Below the pieces are notes generated by a model. It saw nothing but the letters and a program-made list of their open reading frames with translations, did not search any database and was not told where the DNA came from. The translations under genes were made by a program, and so were the position numbers. From Candidatus Pelagibacter ubique HIMB058 (GTDB taxonomy: Bacteria; Pseudomonadota; Alphaproteobacteria; Pelagibacterales; Pelagibacteraceae): 62,865 bases of DNA. The stretch covers positions 1 to 62,865 of the forward strand of contig ATTF01000005.1 of assembly GCA_000419545.1 (NCBI GenBank). Reading direction: 5' to 3'. Each line of letters starts with the position of its first letter. Within the stretch, counting starts at the first letter, position 1. This document shows, piece after piece, positions 54,872-62,865 of the stretch.

Positions 54872-55849
54872 TTATAAAGTGATATTGATAGATGACTCTG
54901 GTAAGTCTTCACCAAAACATCTCTGATAGTACTCAGAAATTATTTTTTTTTCTAGTTCATCGCACTTATTTAAGAATGTAATTCTAAAAGCGTAACCTTG
55001 ATCTTTAAATATGCCTGTATTTTCTGCCCAATGCAAAACTGTACGAGGACTCATTACAGTTGAGATATCACCATTAATGAAACCTTTTCTTGTTAGATCA
55101 GCAACCTTAATCATATTTGATAAAAGTTCTTTTCCTTCTTTGTTATTTAAATTTTTATTTTTCGCTAAAACTATTTCTAATTCTCTTTCAAAAGGAAGAT
55201 AGTTTAAAGTTGAAACAATATTCCATCTATCCATCTGACCTTGATTAATTTGCTGAGTACCATGGTACAAACCAGTTGTATCTCCAAGACCGACAGTGTT
55301 AGTAGTTGCAAAGATTCTAAAAAAATCATGTTGTTCTAAAACTTTATTTTTATCTAATAAAGTAAAATTACCTTCGCTTTCTAAAACTCTTTGAATTACA
55401 AACATTACATCTGGTCTCCCAGCATCATATTCATCAAAAACAAGTGCAACTGGATTTTGTATCGACCAAGGCAAAATCCCCTCTTTAAATTCCGTTATTT
55501 GTTTTCCATCTTTTAAAACAATTGCGTCTTTACCAATCAAATCAATTCTGCTGATATGGCTATCTAAATTAACTCTTACACATGGCCAGTTTAATCTTGC
55601 TGCCACTTGTTCAATATGTGTAGATTTGCCTGTTCCATGATAACCTTGAATTAAAACTCGTTTATTGAAAGAAAACCCAGCAAGAATTGCCAAAGTTGTA
55701 TCCTTATCAAATTTATAGTCATTATCTATCTTAGGAATATATTCATTTTTTTTTGAAAAAGCTGCTACCTGCATATCACTTTCAAACCCAAATGTTTGTT
55801 TCACTGATAATTTTATGTCAGGTTTTTGTATAAATTCTTGTGAGCTCAT
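54872..55849 (-). CDS. cobS: CobS-like AAA+ ATPase
   Basis: A 325-residue MoxR-type AAA+ protein. Walker A is GYHGTGKS at 69-76, Walker B ALVFDEYD with D139-E140, and sensor/arginine-finger regions lie in [16 protein letters not shown] and [10 protein letters not shown]. The N-terminal [12 protein letters not shown] resembles Rhizobium/Pseudomonas CobS. CobS hydrolyses ATP and with CobT remodels the cobaltochelatase CobN in aerobic B12 synthesis. It is coupled to the dnaJ-like gene by a 4-nt overlap and abuts cobT, an arrangement conserved in alphaproteobacteria even apart from B12 genes. Confidence 0.92.
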   Translation of the reverse strand: MSSQEFIQKPDIKLSVKQTFGFESDMQVAAFSKKNEYIPKIDNDYKFDKDTTLAILAGFSFNKRVLIQGYHGTGKSTHIEQVAARLNWPCVRVNLDSHISRIDLIGKDAIVLKDGKQITEFKEGILPWSIQNPVALVFDEYDAGRPDVMFVIQRVLESEGNFTLLDKNKVLEQHDFFRIFATTNTVGLGDTTGLYHGTQQINQGQMDRWNIVSTLNYLPFERELEIVLAKNKNLNNKEGKELLSNMIKVADLTRKGFINGDISTVMSPRTVLHWAENTGIFKDQGYAFRITFLNKCDELEKKIISEYYQRCFGEDLPESSINITL

Positions 55850-56361
55850 TTTTTTCCTAAAGTTTTTTTTAGATGGCTATAAGCCAAAGTAATTTTTTTT
55901 AATTTTTCTTCAAATTTTTTACTTCCTTGGTTCTTATCAGGATGGTATTTTTTTACAAGTTCTTTAAACTTAAAGTGTATTTGCTCCCATTTTGCTTCAT
56001 CATTTAATTCCATTACTTGTAAAGCATCTTTATCTTGCTGAGAAATTTTTGTCTTTTTAAAATCTCTAAAATTAGAACTTTTAAAAATATTTAATTTATC
56101 ATCAAGAGCATTGTTCCATAGAATATTAAAAAAATTATCTGAAGAACCAAAAGTTTTAGTAGACTTATGCCAAGTTAAATCAGACTTAATAAAAAATTCT
56201 ATTTCTTGATCATTCATGTTCTCAAAGTAATTCCAATTTTTATTAAATATTTTAATATGATTAAGACACAGCAGTCGGTATTTTTTACTGTTATCCTTTT
56301 CCACTGGAGCTTTGTAAGATCCAGTTTCTTTACAATTTTCCCAATCACAAATTATTTTCAT
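55846..56361 (-). CDS. J-domain (DnaJ-like) protein
   Basis: A 171-residue protein whose C-terminal 60 residues are a J domain: helix [13 protein letters not shown], the HPD triad in YHPDKNQGS (about 138-146) and helix [16 protein letters not shown]. The N-terminal 100 residues carry a short cysteine-containing segment ([10 protein letters not shown], 5-14; LCLNH, about 31-35) that could bind zinc. J domains stimulate DnaK ATPase, so the N-terminal part presumably brings a client. The gene is the first of the trio with cobS and cobT, which suggests a chaperone-assisted CobST complex. It is divergent from bolA by only 30 bp. Confidence 0.88.
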   Translation of the reverse strand: MKIICDWENCKETGSYKAPVEKDNSKKYRLLCLNHIKIFNKNWNYFENMNDQEIEFFIKSDLTWHKSTKTFGSSDNFFNILWNNALDDKLNIFKSSNFRDFKKTKISQQDKDALQVMELNDEAKWEQIHFKFKELVKKYHPDKNQGSKKFEEKLKKITLAYSHLKKTLGKK

Positions 56362-56391
56362 TTAATTTATCTATATAGTAAAATATTAATT

Positions 56392-56649
56392 ATGAATAAT
56401 TTTTTTGACGATATTATTGCTAAATTAAAAAAAGAAATAGAGATTGAAAAAATAGAGATTGTTGATAATTCACATAAACATGCTAAACATAAATCGTTTT
56501 CACCTGATAAATTTCATCTACACCTAAAAATTAGATCTTTGTATTTAAATTCACTTTCAAGAGTAACAGCTCAAAAAGAAGTAATGAGAGTTTTAAAAGA
56601 TGAACTTTCAAATAAAATACATGCTTTGGAAATTAGTATTGAGCAATAG
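56392..56649 (+). CDS. bolA: BolA family protein
   Basis: An 85-residue protein with the BolA alpha-beta fold. The IEIVDNSHKHAKHK segment (about 21-34) holds the conserved histidines, and DKFHLHLKIRSLYLNSLSRVTAQKEVMRVL is split across about 39-68. The C-terminal HALEISI is also typical. BolA proteins pair with monothiol glutaredoxins in iron-sulfur cluster handling and stress response. The chosen ATG at 56392 is the first methionine of the domain; the open frame continues upstream into the divergent dnaJ-like gene without family resemblance. The 3' end overlaps the convergent aroB by 17 nt. Confidence 0.9.
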   Translation: MNNFFDDIIAKLKKEIEIEKIEIVDNSHKHAKHKSFSPDKFHLHLKIRSLYLNSLSRVTAQKEVMRVLKDELSNKIHALEISIEQ

Positions 56650-57745
56650 CTTGAGTAATACCTCTTAAATGTTTTAAAGATATTTTATTTTGATTTGATA
56701 AAGTTGTTTTACCAATATGGTTCAACAAAATAAAATTTATTCTTCCATCATTATTTTTTTTATCATTCTTTAAGAATGGTAGAAGTTTATCAATTTCCTT
56801 TTTATTAGAATATTTATTATAAGTGTAATCTAAATTGTTTTGAATATAAATATTTTTAATTTCATTTAATGTTTTACTTGAACATAATTTTTTATAAACT
56901 GAAAATTTACTAGCCAATATCATACCAGATAAAACTGCTTCTCCATGAGTAGATTTTTTTGAATAATTATTTTTGACTTCAATTGCGTGAGCAAAAGTAT
57001 GGCCGAAATTTAAAGTCATTCTTAAATTCTTCTCATTGGTATCTCGACTAACAAAAAACATTTTTATTTGGCAGCTCTTTTTAATTGCATAGATTAATTC
57101 TCTTTTTTTTTTATCTAAAATTAACTTTGTATTCTTTTTTAACCAGTTAAAAAAAATTTTATCTTTTATAATTGAGTGTTTTAAAATTTCAGCATAGCCA
57201 CAAATCATTTGTTTTCTCGGTAATGATTCTAAAAATGTAGTGTCAATTAATACTAATTTAGGTTGATAAAACGATCCTATTAAATTTTTTCCGTGTCTTG
57301 AATTAACTCCAGTTTTTCCACCAATAGAGGAGTCTACTTGTGCTAACAAAGTCGTTGGAATATTAATAAAATTAATTCCTCTTTTATAAATACTAGCAAC
57401 AAAAGAAGCCACATCACCAGTGATACCTCCACCAAAACCAATTATCAAATCTGAACGGTTTAAATTTTTTGACAATAAAATATTTAATAAAGAATAAGTT
57501 TTATTTAGTGATTTATTTTTTTCATTAGCTATAAATGGTAAAATAAAAACCTCGTAACCCTTCAATTTTTTTTTTAGTAATTGTTTAAATTTTGAGGGTA
57601 TATTTTTATCTATTATTACACCTATTTTTTTTGTTTCAGGACATAAAGTTTTAATTTTATTTGGTAATAAGTTAATTGAATTTTCGCCAATAAATATTGA
57701 ATATTTTTCTGACTTATTTTGAAACTTAATTTCTTGATTTTTCAT
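56633..57745 (-). CDS. aroB: 3-Dehydroquinate synthase
   Basis: A 370-residue NAD- and metal-dependent enzyme that cyclises DAHP to 3-dehydroquinate, the second shikimate step. GFGGGITGDVASFVASIYKRG is split across about 104-124, SSIGGKTGVN lies near 138-147, and the zinc-binding region includes LNFGHTFAHAIE (about 246-257) and KSTHGEAVLSGM (about 265-276). It overlaps the upstream aroK by 20 nt, the classic aroK-aroB pairing. Confidence 0.95.
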   Translation of the reverse strand: MKNQEIKFQNKSEKYSIFIGENSINLLPNKIKTLCPETKKIGVIIDKNIPSKFKQLLKKKLKGYEVFILPFIANEKNKSLNKTYSLLNILLSKNLNRSDLIIGFGGGITGDVASFVASIYKRGINFINIPTTLLAQVDSSIGGKTGVNSRHGKNLIGSFYQPKLVLIDTTFLESLPRKQMICGYAEILKHSIIKDKIFFNWLKKNTKLILDKKKRELIYAIKKSCQIKMFFVSRDTNEKNLRMTLNFGHTFAHAIEVKNNYSKKSTHGEAVLSGMILASKFSVYKKLCSSKTLNEIKNIYIQNNLDYTYNKYSNKKEIDKLLPFLKNDKKNNDGRINFILLNHIGKTTLSNQNKISLKHLRGITQAIAQY

Positions 57746-58241
57746 AAAATTTTAAAATTTTTTCAATAATTTGTTTTAAAGTTAATGTTTTGCACTTAAT
57801 TCGATAATCAGCTTTAGTATAAAATTTTTTTCTCACAAAATAAATTTTTTTAATCGAGTCTTGAGTTTTTTCCTTTCCAATAACAGGCCGATTTTTACTT
57901 TTTTTTAATCTTTTTATTAATATTTCTATTGGAACATCTAACCAAAAACTTATAGAATTTTTTTTTGAGTATTGTCTTATAGTTGAATTTAAAAAAGCTC
58001 CACCCCCAAGAGAAATAACAGAATTATTTTTTTTTAATTCCATTATTGTTAGTTGCTTCTCAATTTTTCTAAAATAATTTTCTCCCTTATTCTTAAAAAT
58101 TGAGCTGATAGACTCGCCCTCTTGTTTTTCGATAATTTTGTCTACGTCTACGAAAGCATAATTTAATTTTTTCGCTAGTCTTTTACCAATAGTAGTTTTA
58201 CCCACACCCATCATACCAGTTAAAGTAAGGTTTTTTTCCAT
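57726..58241 (-). CDS. aroK: Shikimate kinase
   Basis: A 171-residue P-loop kinase that phosphorylates shikimate. Walker A is GMMGVGKTT at 9-17, VDVDKIIEKQEG (31-42) binds shikimate via the aspartate, VISLGGGAFLN near 75-85 is the conserved GGG block, and the lid segment contains RPVIGKEK near 118-125. Length is typical. It precedes aroB with a 20-nt overlap, so translation is likely coupled. It diverges from the small membrane protein gene across 72 bp. Confidence 0.94.
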   Translation of the reverse strand: MEKNLTLTGMMGVGKTTIGKRLAKKLNYAFVDVDKIIEKQEGESISSIFKNKGENYFRKIEKQLTIMELKKNNSVISLGGGAFLNSTIRQYSKKNSISFWLDVPIEILIKRLKKSKNRPVIGKEKTQDSIKKIYFVRKKFYTKADYRIKCKTLTLKQIIEKILKFYEKSRN

Positions 58242-58313
58242 TTTACTTAATTTTTACGATTTGATTTTTCATAATTATGTCTTATTTATTGAGTTTAAAT
58301 AATTTCAAAAAGT

Positions 58314-58493
58314 ATGCAACTTAAATACAATAGACAACCAAAAATTGGAAATACACTATTTAGAATTCTAGTCAAATTAGTTTTAGTGATTGTAGTTTTA
58401 GTTTTTGCAATTTTCTTAATTGAAAAGATTAAATTTCCTAGTCCAGAAAAAAAATTTAAAATCGATGTAACTAATGAAATTAAAAAGCTTTAA
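58314..58493 (+). CDS. Small single-pass membrane protein of unknown function
   Basis: A 59-residue ORF from ATG at 58314. A basic N-terminus (MQLKYNRQPKIGNT) precedes one hydrophobic helix (about 15-36, rich in Val, Leu and Ile), then a short charged tail with FPSPEKKFKID. The topology is probably N-in with the tail in the periplasm. The last 20 nt overlap the start of the next gene in another frame, so the two are probably translated together. I recognise no family. The amphipathic layout, lack of internal low complexity and coupling make it more likely real than not. Confidence 0.65.
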   Translation: MQLKYNRQPKIGNTLFRILVKLVLVIVVLVFAIFLIEKIKFPSPEKKFKIDVTNEIKKL

Positions 58494-60207
58494 ATATTTA
58501 ATAGGCTTATTAATATTCATTTTATCCTCACCTTTACTAGGTGAAGAAAAAATTGATATTTGGAAAAATAATACAAAGAAAAATATTGAACCTTCCAATT
58601 CTTCAACACAAGCAGTTCAGGAAAATGACAACACAAAAGCAGCTAACATTATTGAAAGTCCTACAAAAATTCAAATAGAAGAAAATAAAAAAATAATTGC
58701 AGCAAAAGAAAATATTTACGGAATTTTTGAGCCTGCAAACTACGATTTAAATTTAAATATGTGGTCAAACACTAAAGCTGATGATTTAAGATCGAGCTTG
58801 AAAAGATTAGAAAAAATTAAACTTTCAAAATCATCTGAAGAAATTTTAGAAATTATATTATTTTCATTCTCTTATCCGCCACCAGGAATGAGTGAAAAAG
58901 AATTTGTAAATTTAAAGATAGATTGGTTAATTAAAAATGAAAAGACAGATTTAATAGAGAGCTTTTTAAAACAAAACCAAGAATTTGAAAGTAAAAGTAA
59001 AGCAGTACAATATTTGGTTGATAAAAATATTGCTAACGCAAATATCAAAGAAGGTTGTGATAAAATTAAATTTATTGACGCAAAGATCAAAGATCCATAT
59101 CTAGAGAAATTCAAAATTTATTGTCTAGTATTTAATAAAAAAAATTCAGAAGCGCAATTATTGCTAGATCTTTTGCGTGAACAAAACCTATCAGATAAAT
59201 TCTATGACAGCAGAATTAATTTTCTTTTAGGACTTACGGAAAAAACCGATAATAAAATAGATGATAAAAATCTTTTGAATTTTTACCTCTCAAGCGTGAC
59301 AACATCAGATTTTATTTACAAACCATCCTCGAAAACAAAACCAGAAATTTGGAAATATTTGAATGCAGCAAATTTGATAAAATTCGATGAAGTAAATGAT
59401 AAAGAAAGACTTAAAGAATTAGAAATTGCTGCAAATAATAATAAATTAGATAAAAAAACAATCTTTGAATTTTACAGACAAATTCCTTTTAATCTTAATA
59501 ATTTAATTAATGCTAAAAATACTTATCAAACTTTTGATGAAACGGATGCTAGAGCATTAATATATCAAAAATACTTACTATCTGAGACGAATGAAAATAA
59601 AATAGATTACCTGTTTATTCTTGAAGATTTATTCAAAAAATCTAATTTAATAAATGTTTATTCAGAATTTTTGAGTGAAACAATTAAAGAAATCGGGATA
59701 GAAAACCTACCAGAAAGATATCAAGAAACAGCTCAAAGTAGAATTATTTCTAATGATAATCTTGTCCAAGGAAAAATTAAATATAATGATAAAATTTTAC
59801 ATCAATCAAAAATATTGAAATATTTTGTTGAAGAAGAAAATAAAAAAAAGGTGCAAAAAGATATTGATAAAATCTTTAAAAAAGTTGTAAAAAATAAAAA
59901 ATATTTCATATCTGCTAAAGATCTAGCTCTTGCCGATGCATTGATTAAAGATGGATTTTCTTTACCAGTAAATTTTAAATACGATGAGCTATCAAAAAAG
60001 TACGAAGTTCCAGATAATTTATTAAAACTGATTGATAACGAACAAAAAGCATTCTTAACTTTAAAAATTGTTGAAATTATTGGAGAAGATGAAATTCACC
60101 AACTTGACCCAGAAACAATATATTTTGTAACGAACCTTTTGAATAAGATGAGTTTATATACTATTAGAAACAAAGTAATAGTTTCAGCTTTACCAGAGAG
60201 AGCATAA
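58474..60207 (+). CDS. Secreted helical-repeat protein of unknown function
   Basis: A 577-residue protein. Residues 1-23 form a signal peptide (MKLKSFKYLIGLLIFILSSP, cleavage probably after LLG). A Ser/Asn/Gln-rich spacer follows to about residue 75, and then about 500 residues of predicted alpha helices with no obvious enzyme motif. The spacing of helices, with repeated leucine/isoleucine and aromatic positions, suggests an alpha-solenoid scaffold in the periplasm. The SFSYPPPGMSEKEF segment near 132-145 is the most distinctive block. It overlaps the small membrane protein upstream by 20 nt and lies 7 nt before def. It is probably a partner of that membrane protein; no function can be assigned. 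Confidence 0.8.
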   Translation: MKLKSFKYLIGLLIFILSSPLLGEEKIDIWKNNTKKNIEPSNSSTQAVQENDNTKAANIIESPTKIQIEENKKIIAAKENIYGIFEPANYDLNLNMWSNTKADDLRSSLKRLEKIKLSKSSEEILEIILFSFSYPPPGMSEKEFVNLKIDWLIKNEKTDLIESFLKQNQEFESKSKAVQYLVDKNIANANIKEGCDKIKFIDAKIKDPYLEKFKIYCLVFNKKNSEAQLLLDLLREQNLSDKFYDSRINFLLGLTEKTDNKIDDKNLLNFYLSSVTTSDFIYKPSSKTKPEIWKYLNAANLIKFDEVNDKERLKELEIAANNNKLDKKTIFEFYRQIPFNLNNLINAKNTYQTFDETDARALIYQKYLLSETNENKIDYLFILEDLFKKSNLINVYSEFLSETIKEIGIENLPERYQETAQSRIISNDNLVQGKIKYNDKILHQSKILKYFVEEENKKKVQKDIDKIFKKVVKNKKYFISAKDLALADALIKDGFSLPVNFKYDELSKKYEVPDNLLKLIDNEQKAFLTLKIVEIIGEDEIHQLDPETIYFVTNLLNKMSLYTIRNKVIVSALPERA

Positions 60208-60214
60208 GACTTAA

Positions 60215-60739
60215 ATGTCTATAAGAAATATAATTATTGAACCTGATCCTATCCTAAGAAAAAAAAGTACGACAGTAGAAACTGTAGACGATAGTACAAG
60301 AAAACTTTTAGATGATATGTTGCAGACTATGTATAATGCTCCGGGTATTGGTCTAGCTGCTGTTCAGATAGGTGTTTTAAAACGTATTTTAGTTATCGAT
60401 GTTTCTAAAAAAGAGGAGGAAAAAAAACCCCTTTTTCTAATCAATCCTGAAATTAAACTTAAATCAAAAAAAACTTCATTATATGAGGAGGGATGTTTAT
60501 CTCTTCCAGGTTATTTTGCTGAAATTGAGAGACCCGCAGAATGCATTGTTGAATTTATTGATTATTATGGAAAAAAAAAAGAACTTAAAGCAGACGGCTT
60601 ACTCTCAACTTGCATCCAACATGAAATTGATCATTTAAATGGTGTTTTGTTTATAGATTATTTATCAAAACTTAAAAGAGATATGATAATAAAAAAATTA
60701 ACAAAACAAAAAAAATCGCTAGATAAAACGGTTCTATAA
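60215..60739 (+). CDS. def: Peptide deformylase
   Basis: A 174-residue metalloenzyme that removes the formyl group from nascent proteins. Motif 1 GIGLAAVQIG (44-53), motif 2 EEGCLSLP (91-98) with metal ligand C94, and motif 3 QHEIDH with H136, E137 and H140 are all intact. It stands 7 nt after the secreted-protein gene and 5 nt before fmt, in the common def-fmt arrangement. Confidence 0.97.
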   Translation: MSIRNIIIEPDPILRKKSTTVETVDDSTRKLLDDMLQTMYNAPGIGLAAVQIGVLKRILVIDVSKKEEEKKPLFLINPEIKLKSKKTSLYEEGCLSLPGYFAEIERPAECIVEFIDYYGKKKELKADGLLSTCIQHEIDHLNGVLFIDYLSKLKRDMIIKKLTKQKKSLDKTVL

Positions 60740-60744
60740 AATTC

Positions 60745-61662
60745 ATGTCATATAAAATTTTATTTATGGGGACTCCAGAATTCTCTGTTCCTATTTTAAA
60801 AAAATTACATTTTGAGCACAAAATAATTGGCGTTATTACTCAGCCGCCAAAGAAAAAATCTAGGGGACAAAAGTTATTAAAATCGCCAGTTCATTTAGAA
60901 GCAGAAAAATTAAAAATACCTGTTAGATATCCTGATAATTTAAAAAGTAATACAGAGTTAGATTATATTAAAAACGCAGAAATTGATTTTGTGGTTGTTG
61001 TAGCATATGGACAAATTATTCCAGATAGTTTTCTAAATATAAAAAATTTAATCTTTTTAAACATTCACGCTTCTCTTCTTCCAAGGTGGAGAGGCGCTGC
61101 ACCAATTCAAAGATCCATAATGGAAATGGATACAGAAACAGGTATATCAATTATGAAAATTATTCCAAAATTAGACGCCGGACCTTTTATGCTTCAAGAA
61201 AAAATTAGCATAAACGAAGGAGATAACTTTTCATTATTAAGTAAAAAACTTTCTGAAATAGGAGCAAATCTAATTGTAGAAGCTTTAAGTTTATTCAAAA
61301 AAAATGAGGTAAACTTTATCAATCAAGATGAAAAAAATGTGACATATGCAAAAAAAATTAACAAAAGAGAAGCAAAAATAAATTGGAATAAGCCTGCGAA
61401 GAAAATAATAGCTGAAATAAATGGATTAAATCCTTTTCCTGGAGCTTGGTTTGAGCATGAGGGCAACAGAATAAAAATTATTGAAGCAGAAAAATCTGAG
61501 CACTCTGGAGGGGAAGGGGAAGTCTTAACTGATGATTTAATCATTGGGTGTAAAGAAAAATCGATAAAAATTAAATTTATTCAAAAAGAAGGAAAAAAAA
61601 TTTTACAGACAAATAATTTTTTGACTGGTTATAAAATTAAAAAAGGAGAAATACTCTCCTAA
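60745..61662 (+). CDS. fmt: Methionyl-tRNA formyltransferase
   Basis: A 305-residue enzyme that formylates initiator Met-tRNA with 10-formyl-tetrahydrofolate. The N-terminal Rossmann domain starts ILFMGTPEFSVPIL, LNIHASLLPRWRGAAPIQ (about 109-126) holds the catalytic Asn, His and following Asp, and the C-terminal OB-like domain includes LNPFPGAWFE (about 230-239). It lies between def and truA and overlaps truA by 1 nt (TAATG). Confidence 0.96.
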   Translation: MSYKILFMGTPEFSVPILKKLHFEHKIIGVITQPPKKKSRGQKLLKSPVHLEAEKLKIPVRYPDNLKSNTELDYIKNAEIDFVVVVAYGQIIPDSFLNIKNLIFLNIHASLLPRWRGAAPIQRSIMEMDTETGISIMKIIPKLDAGPFMLQEKISINEGDNFSLLSKKLSEIGANLIVEALSLFKKNEVNFINQDEKNVTYAKKINKREAKINWNKPAKKIIAEINGLNPFPGAWFEHEGNRIKIIEAEKSEHSGGEGEVLTDDLIIGCKEKSIKIKFIQKEGKKILQTNNFLTGYKIKKGEILS

Positions 61663-62402
61663 TGTTCAATTATCAAATTATTGTCGAATATCTTGGTTCT
61701 AATTATGTTGGTTGGCAATATCAAAAAAATGGAGTTTCAATCCAATCATTAATTGAAAAAGGCTTAAGCAAAGTTTTAAAGTCAAAAGTTAAGATAAATG
61801 GTTCTGGCAGAACTGACGCCGGTGTACATGCTATAGGACAAAGTGCGAATTTTTTTAGTGAAAAAAAAATTATTAATAAATTTCAATTTTTAAACTCAAC
61901 GAATTTTTTTCTAAAAGATACTGATATTTCTATAATTGATTTAAAAAAGAAGAAAAAAGATTTTCATGCAAGACATTCTGCAAAAAAAAAAAATTACAAA
62001 TACATTATTATGAATAGAGAAACTCATTCTCCAATTTTTAAAAAAAGGTCTTGGCAAATTAAAAAGAAATTAAACTTATTTAAAATGAAAAAGGGAATTA
62101 AATTTTTTTTGGGTACTCATAATTTTTCTGCTATGAGATCCTCTTCTTGCACAGCTAAAAGTCCTATAAGAACTATTTCTAAAGCTCATATTAAAAAAAA
62201 GAATGATCGTATAGTATTAACTTTTCAATCAAGATCTTTTCTTCAAAAGCAAGTGAGATCCATGGTGGGCTGTTTAAAATACGTTGGTGAGGGTAAGTGG
62301 AAACCTGAAAAAATAAGGTTTGTAATTAATTCAAAAAAAAGAAATTTATGTGCACCTCCTGCTCCTCCAGATGGACTGTATTTGGAAAAAGTATTCTATT
62401 AA
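61662..62402 (+). CDS. truA: tRNA pseudouridine(38-40) synthase TruA
   Basis: A 246-residue pseudouridine synthase that modifies positions 38-40 of the anticodon arm. The catalytic aspartate is D52 in GRTDAGVHA, and YLGSNYVGWQYQKNG near 10-24 and FLQKQVRSMVG near 197-207 are the other family blocks. A 12-A run at 61982-61993 encodes a lysine cluster in the middle. It starts 1 nt inside fmt and overlaps the convergent glycosyltransferase by 4 nt. Confidence 0.95.
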   Translation: MFNYQIIVEYLGSNYVGWQYQKNGVSIQSLIEKGLSKVLKSKVKINGSGRTDAGVHAIGQSANFFSEKKIINKFQFLNSTNFFLKDTDISIIDLKKKKKDFHARHSAKKKNYKYIIMNRETHSPIFKKRSWQIKKKLNLFKMKKGIKFFLGTHNFSAMRSSSCTAKSPIRTISKAHIKKKNDRIVLTFQSRSFLQKQVRSMVGCLKYVGEGKWKPEKIRFVINSKKRNLCAPPAPPDGLYLEKVFY

Positions 62403-62865
62403 ATTTTAATTATTTTAAGATACGATCGATCAATTTTTTCTTGTGAAAAATCTTTTAGAAGTTTTTTTGAATTTTTTCTTAATTTATTAGAAATTGTTTT
62501 ATTATCTTTTAGTGTTTCTAATTTTTTAACAAATTCCTTATTATTAATATAAGTTAATACGCTGTCACTAAAATTTACCGCCACTTTTTTCGAGCTAATC
62601 ACTGGTAAACCATAAGACATATAAGTTAAAACTTTTCCCTGAATACCTGTTGCTATTCTTAAATTAGCCAAACCACAAATTGATCCTTTTATAAATTTAT
62701 CCAATTTTTTTTTAGGACCTAAACAATTTATACTTTTGTTTAGAGATAAGAAGAACTTATCGTAATTTTTAATTTCTCCAATGATTTCTAGTTTCATTAA
62801 CGGAAATTTATATTTTATTTTTGGCAGAATATTTTTTATAAAATCTTTTACTGCCAGGTAATTTG
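62399..62865 (-). CDS. Glycosyltransferase, C-terminal part (5' end beyond the window)
   Basis: The frame is open from the TAA at 62399 to the window edge, so at least 155 residues of a longer protein are present; the methionine at 62797 is internal. Residues just before it (KNILPKIKYKFPLM) and after it (KLEIIGEIKN) form the usual beta-strand and linker of the GT-B donor domain. The GIQGKVLTYMSYGLPVIS block with its E/Q-x-K-pattern, followed by a helical tail ending SYLKIIKI, matches GT1/GT4-type C-termini. Donor and acceptor are unknown. It converges on truA with a 4-nt overlap. Confidence 0.78.
   Translation of the reverse strand, partial: NYLAVKDFIKNILPKIKYKFPLMKLEIIGEIKNYDKFFLSLNKSINCLGPKKKLDKFIKGSICGLANLRIATGIQGKVLTYMSYGLPVISSKKVAVNFSDSVLTYINNKEFVKKLETLKDNKTISNKLRKNSKKLLKDFSQEKIDRSYLKIIKI

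Noticed and set aside
56206-56391. Upstream extension of bolA
   Set aside because: It lies antisense to the dnaJ-like gene, is hydrophobic and unrelated to BolA.
1-62865. CRISPR arrays, insertion sequences, prophage genes, rRNA
   Set aside because: No regular direct repeats, transposase, integrase or rRNA-like sequence was seen anywhere in the window.

Overview
The window reads as a chromosome segment from a streamlined marine alphaproteobacterium of the SAR11 / Pelagibacterales type. The grounds are very AT-rich DNA (roughly 30% GC by eye), near-zero intergenic space, many 1-4 nt start/stop overlaps, a lysine-rich proteome, a class I lysyl-tRNA synthetase, a TAXI-type TRAP transporter, and alphaproteobacterial neighbourhoods such as dnaJ-like/cobS/cobT/bolA and Suv3-like helicase/terB-like/fdxA/carD. 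The assignment is inferred from gene content, since no rRNA lies in the window. I see no insertion sequence, prophage, CRISPR array or integrase.

Layout. 1-4139: a 24-residue Lys/Arg micro-gene faces, across a shared terminator, a minus-strand operon (helicase, TerB-like, ferredoxin, CarD regulator with a poly-lysine tail). 4297-10327: aminotransferase, TAXI TRAP binding protein, fused TRAP permease and a membrane-anchored PQQ-dehydrogenase-like beta-propeller. 10322-15859 (minus): pyruvate dehydrogenase E1 carrying its own lipoyl domain, E2, an EamA exporter and a PaaI thioesterase. 16129-20125: acetoacetyl-CoA synthetase (plus) against an HDAC-type deacetylase and a thiolase (minus), a ketone-body-type acetoacetate route. 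20144-27371: surface polysaccharide genes around tRNA-Arg(ACG): O-antigen ligase-like, TylF-like methyltransferase, GT39-like transferase, two TyvE-like epimerases, GT2 and UppP. 27537-33484: glutamate synthase gltD-gltB, the ammonium-assimilating GOGAT, followed by an SDR gene and an opposing hydrolase.

35123-45803: a long plus-strand translation operon in the E. coli order thrS-infC-rpmI-rplT-pheS-pheT, then lepA. It is bracketed by two glycosyltransferase genes and ends at tRNA-Ser(GGA), whose first base is the last base of the preceding stop codon. 45906-49464 (minus): TrkH, AmpG and a cytoplasmic NlpC/P60 peptidase that together suggest potassium uptake and muropeptide recycling. 49557-53074 (plus): class I LysRS, PyrD, L28 and the queuosine-precursor transporter YhhQ. 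53071-56361 (minus): DnaJ-like, CobS and CobT, divergent from bolA by only 30 bp. 56633-58241 (minus): aroK-aroB. 58314-62402 (plus): a small membrane protein, a secreted 577-residue protein of unknown function, def, fmt and truA. The window ends inside a glycosyltransferase whose 5' part is missing.

The observations most worth following up are the Lys/Arg micropeptide next to a CarD with a similar tail, the deacetylase beside an AMP-forming acyl-CoA synthetase with an intact acylation-target lysine, the CobST-DnaJ module without a visible CobN, the lipoyl-E1 fusion, and the TRAP operon ending in a beta-propeller that lacks the usual catalytic histidine. No stretch longer than 300 bases lacks a gene.
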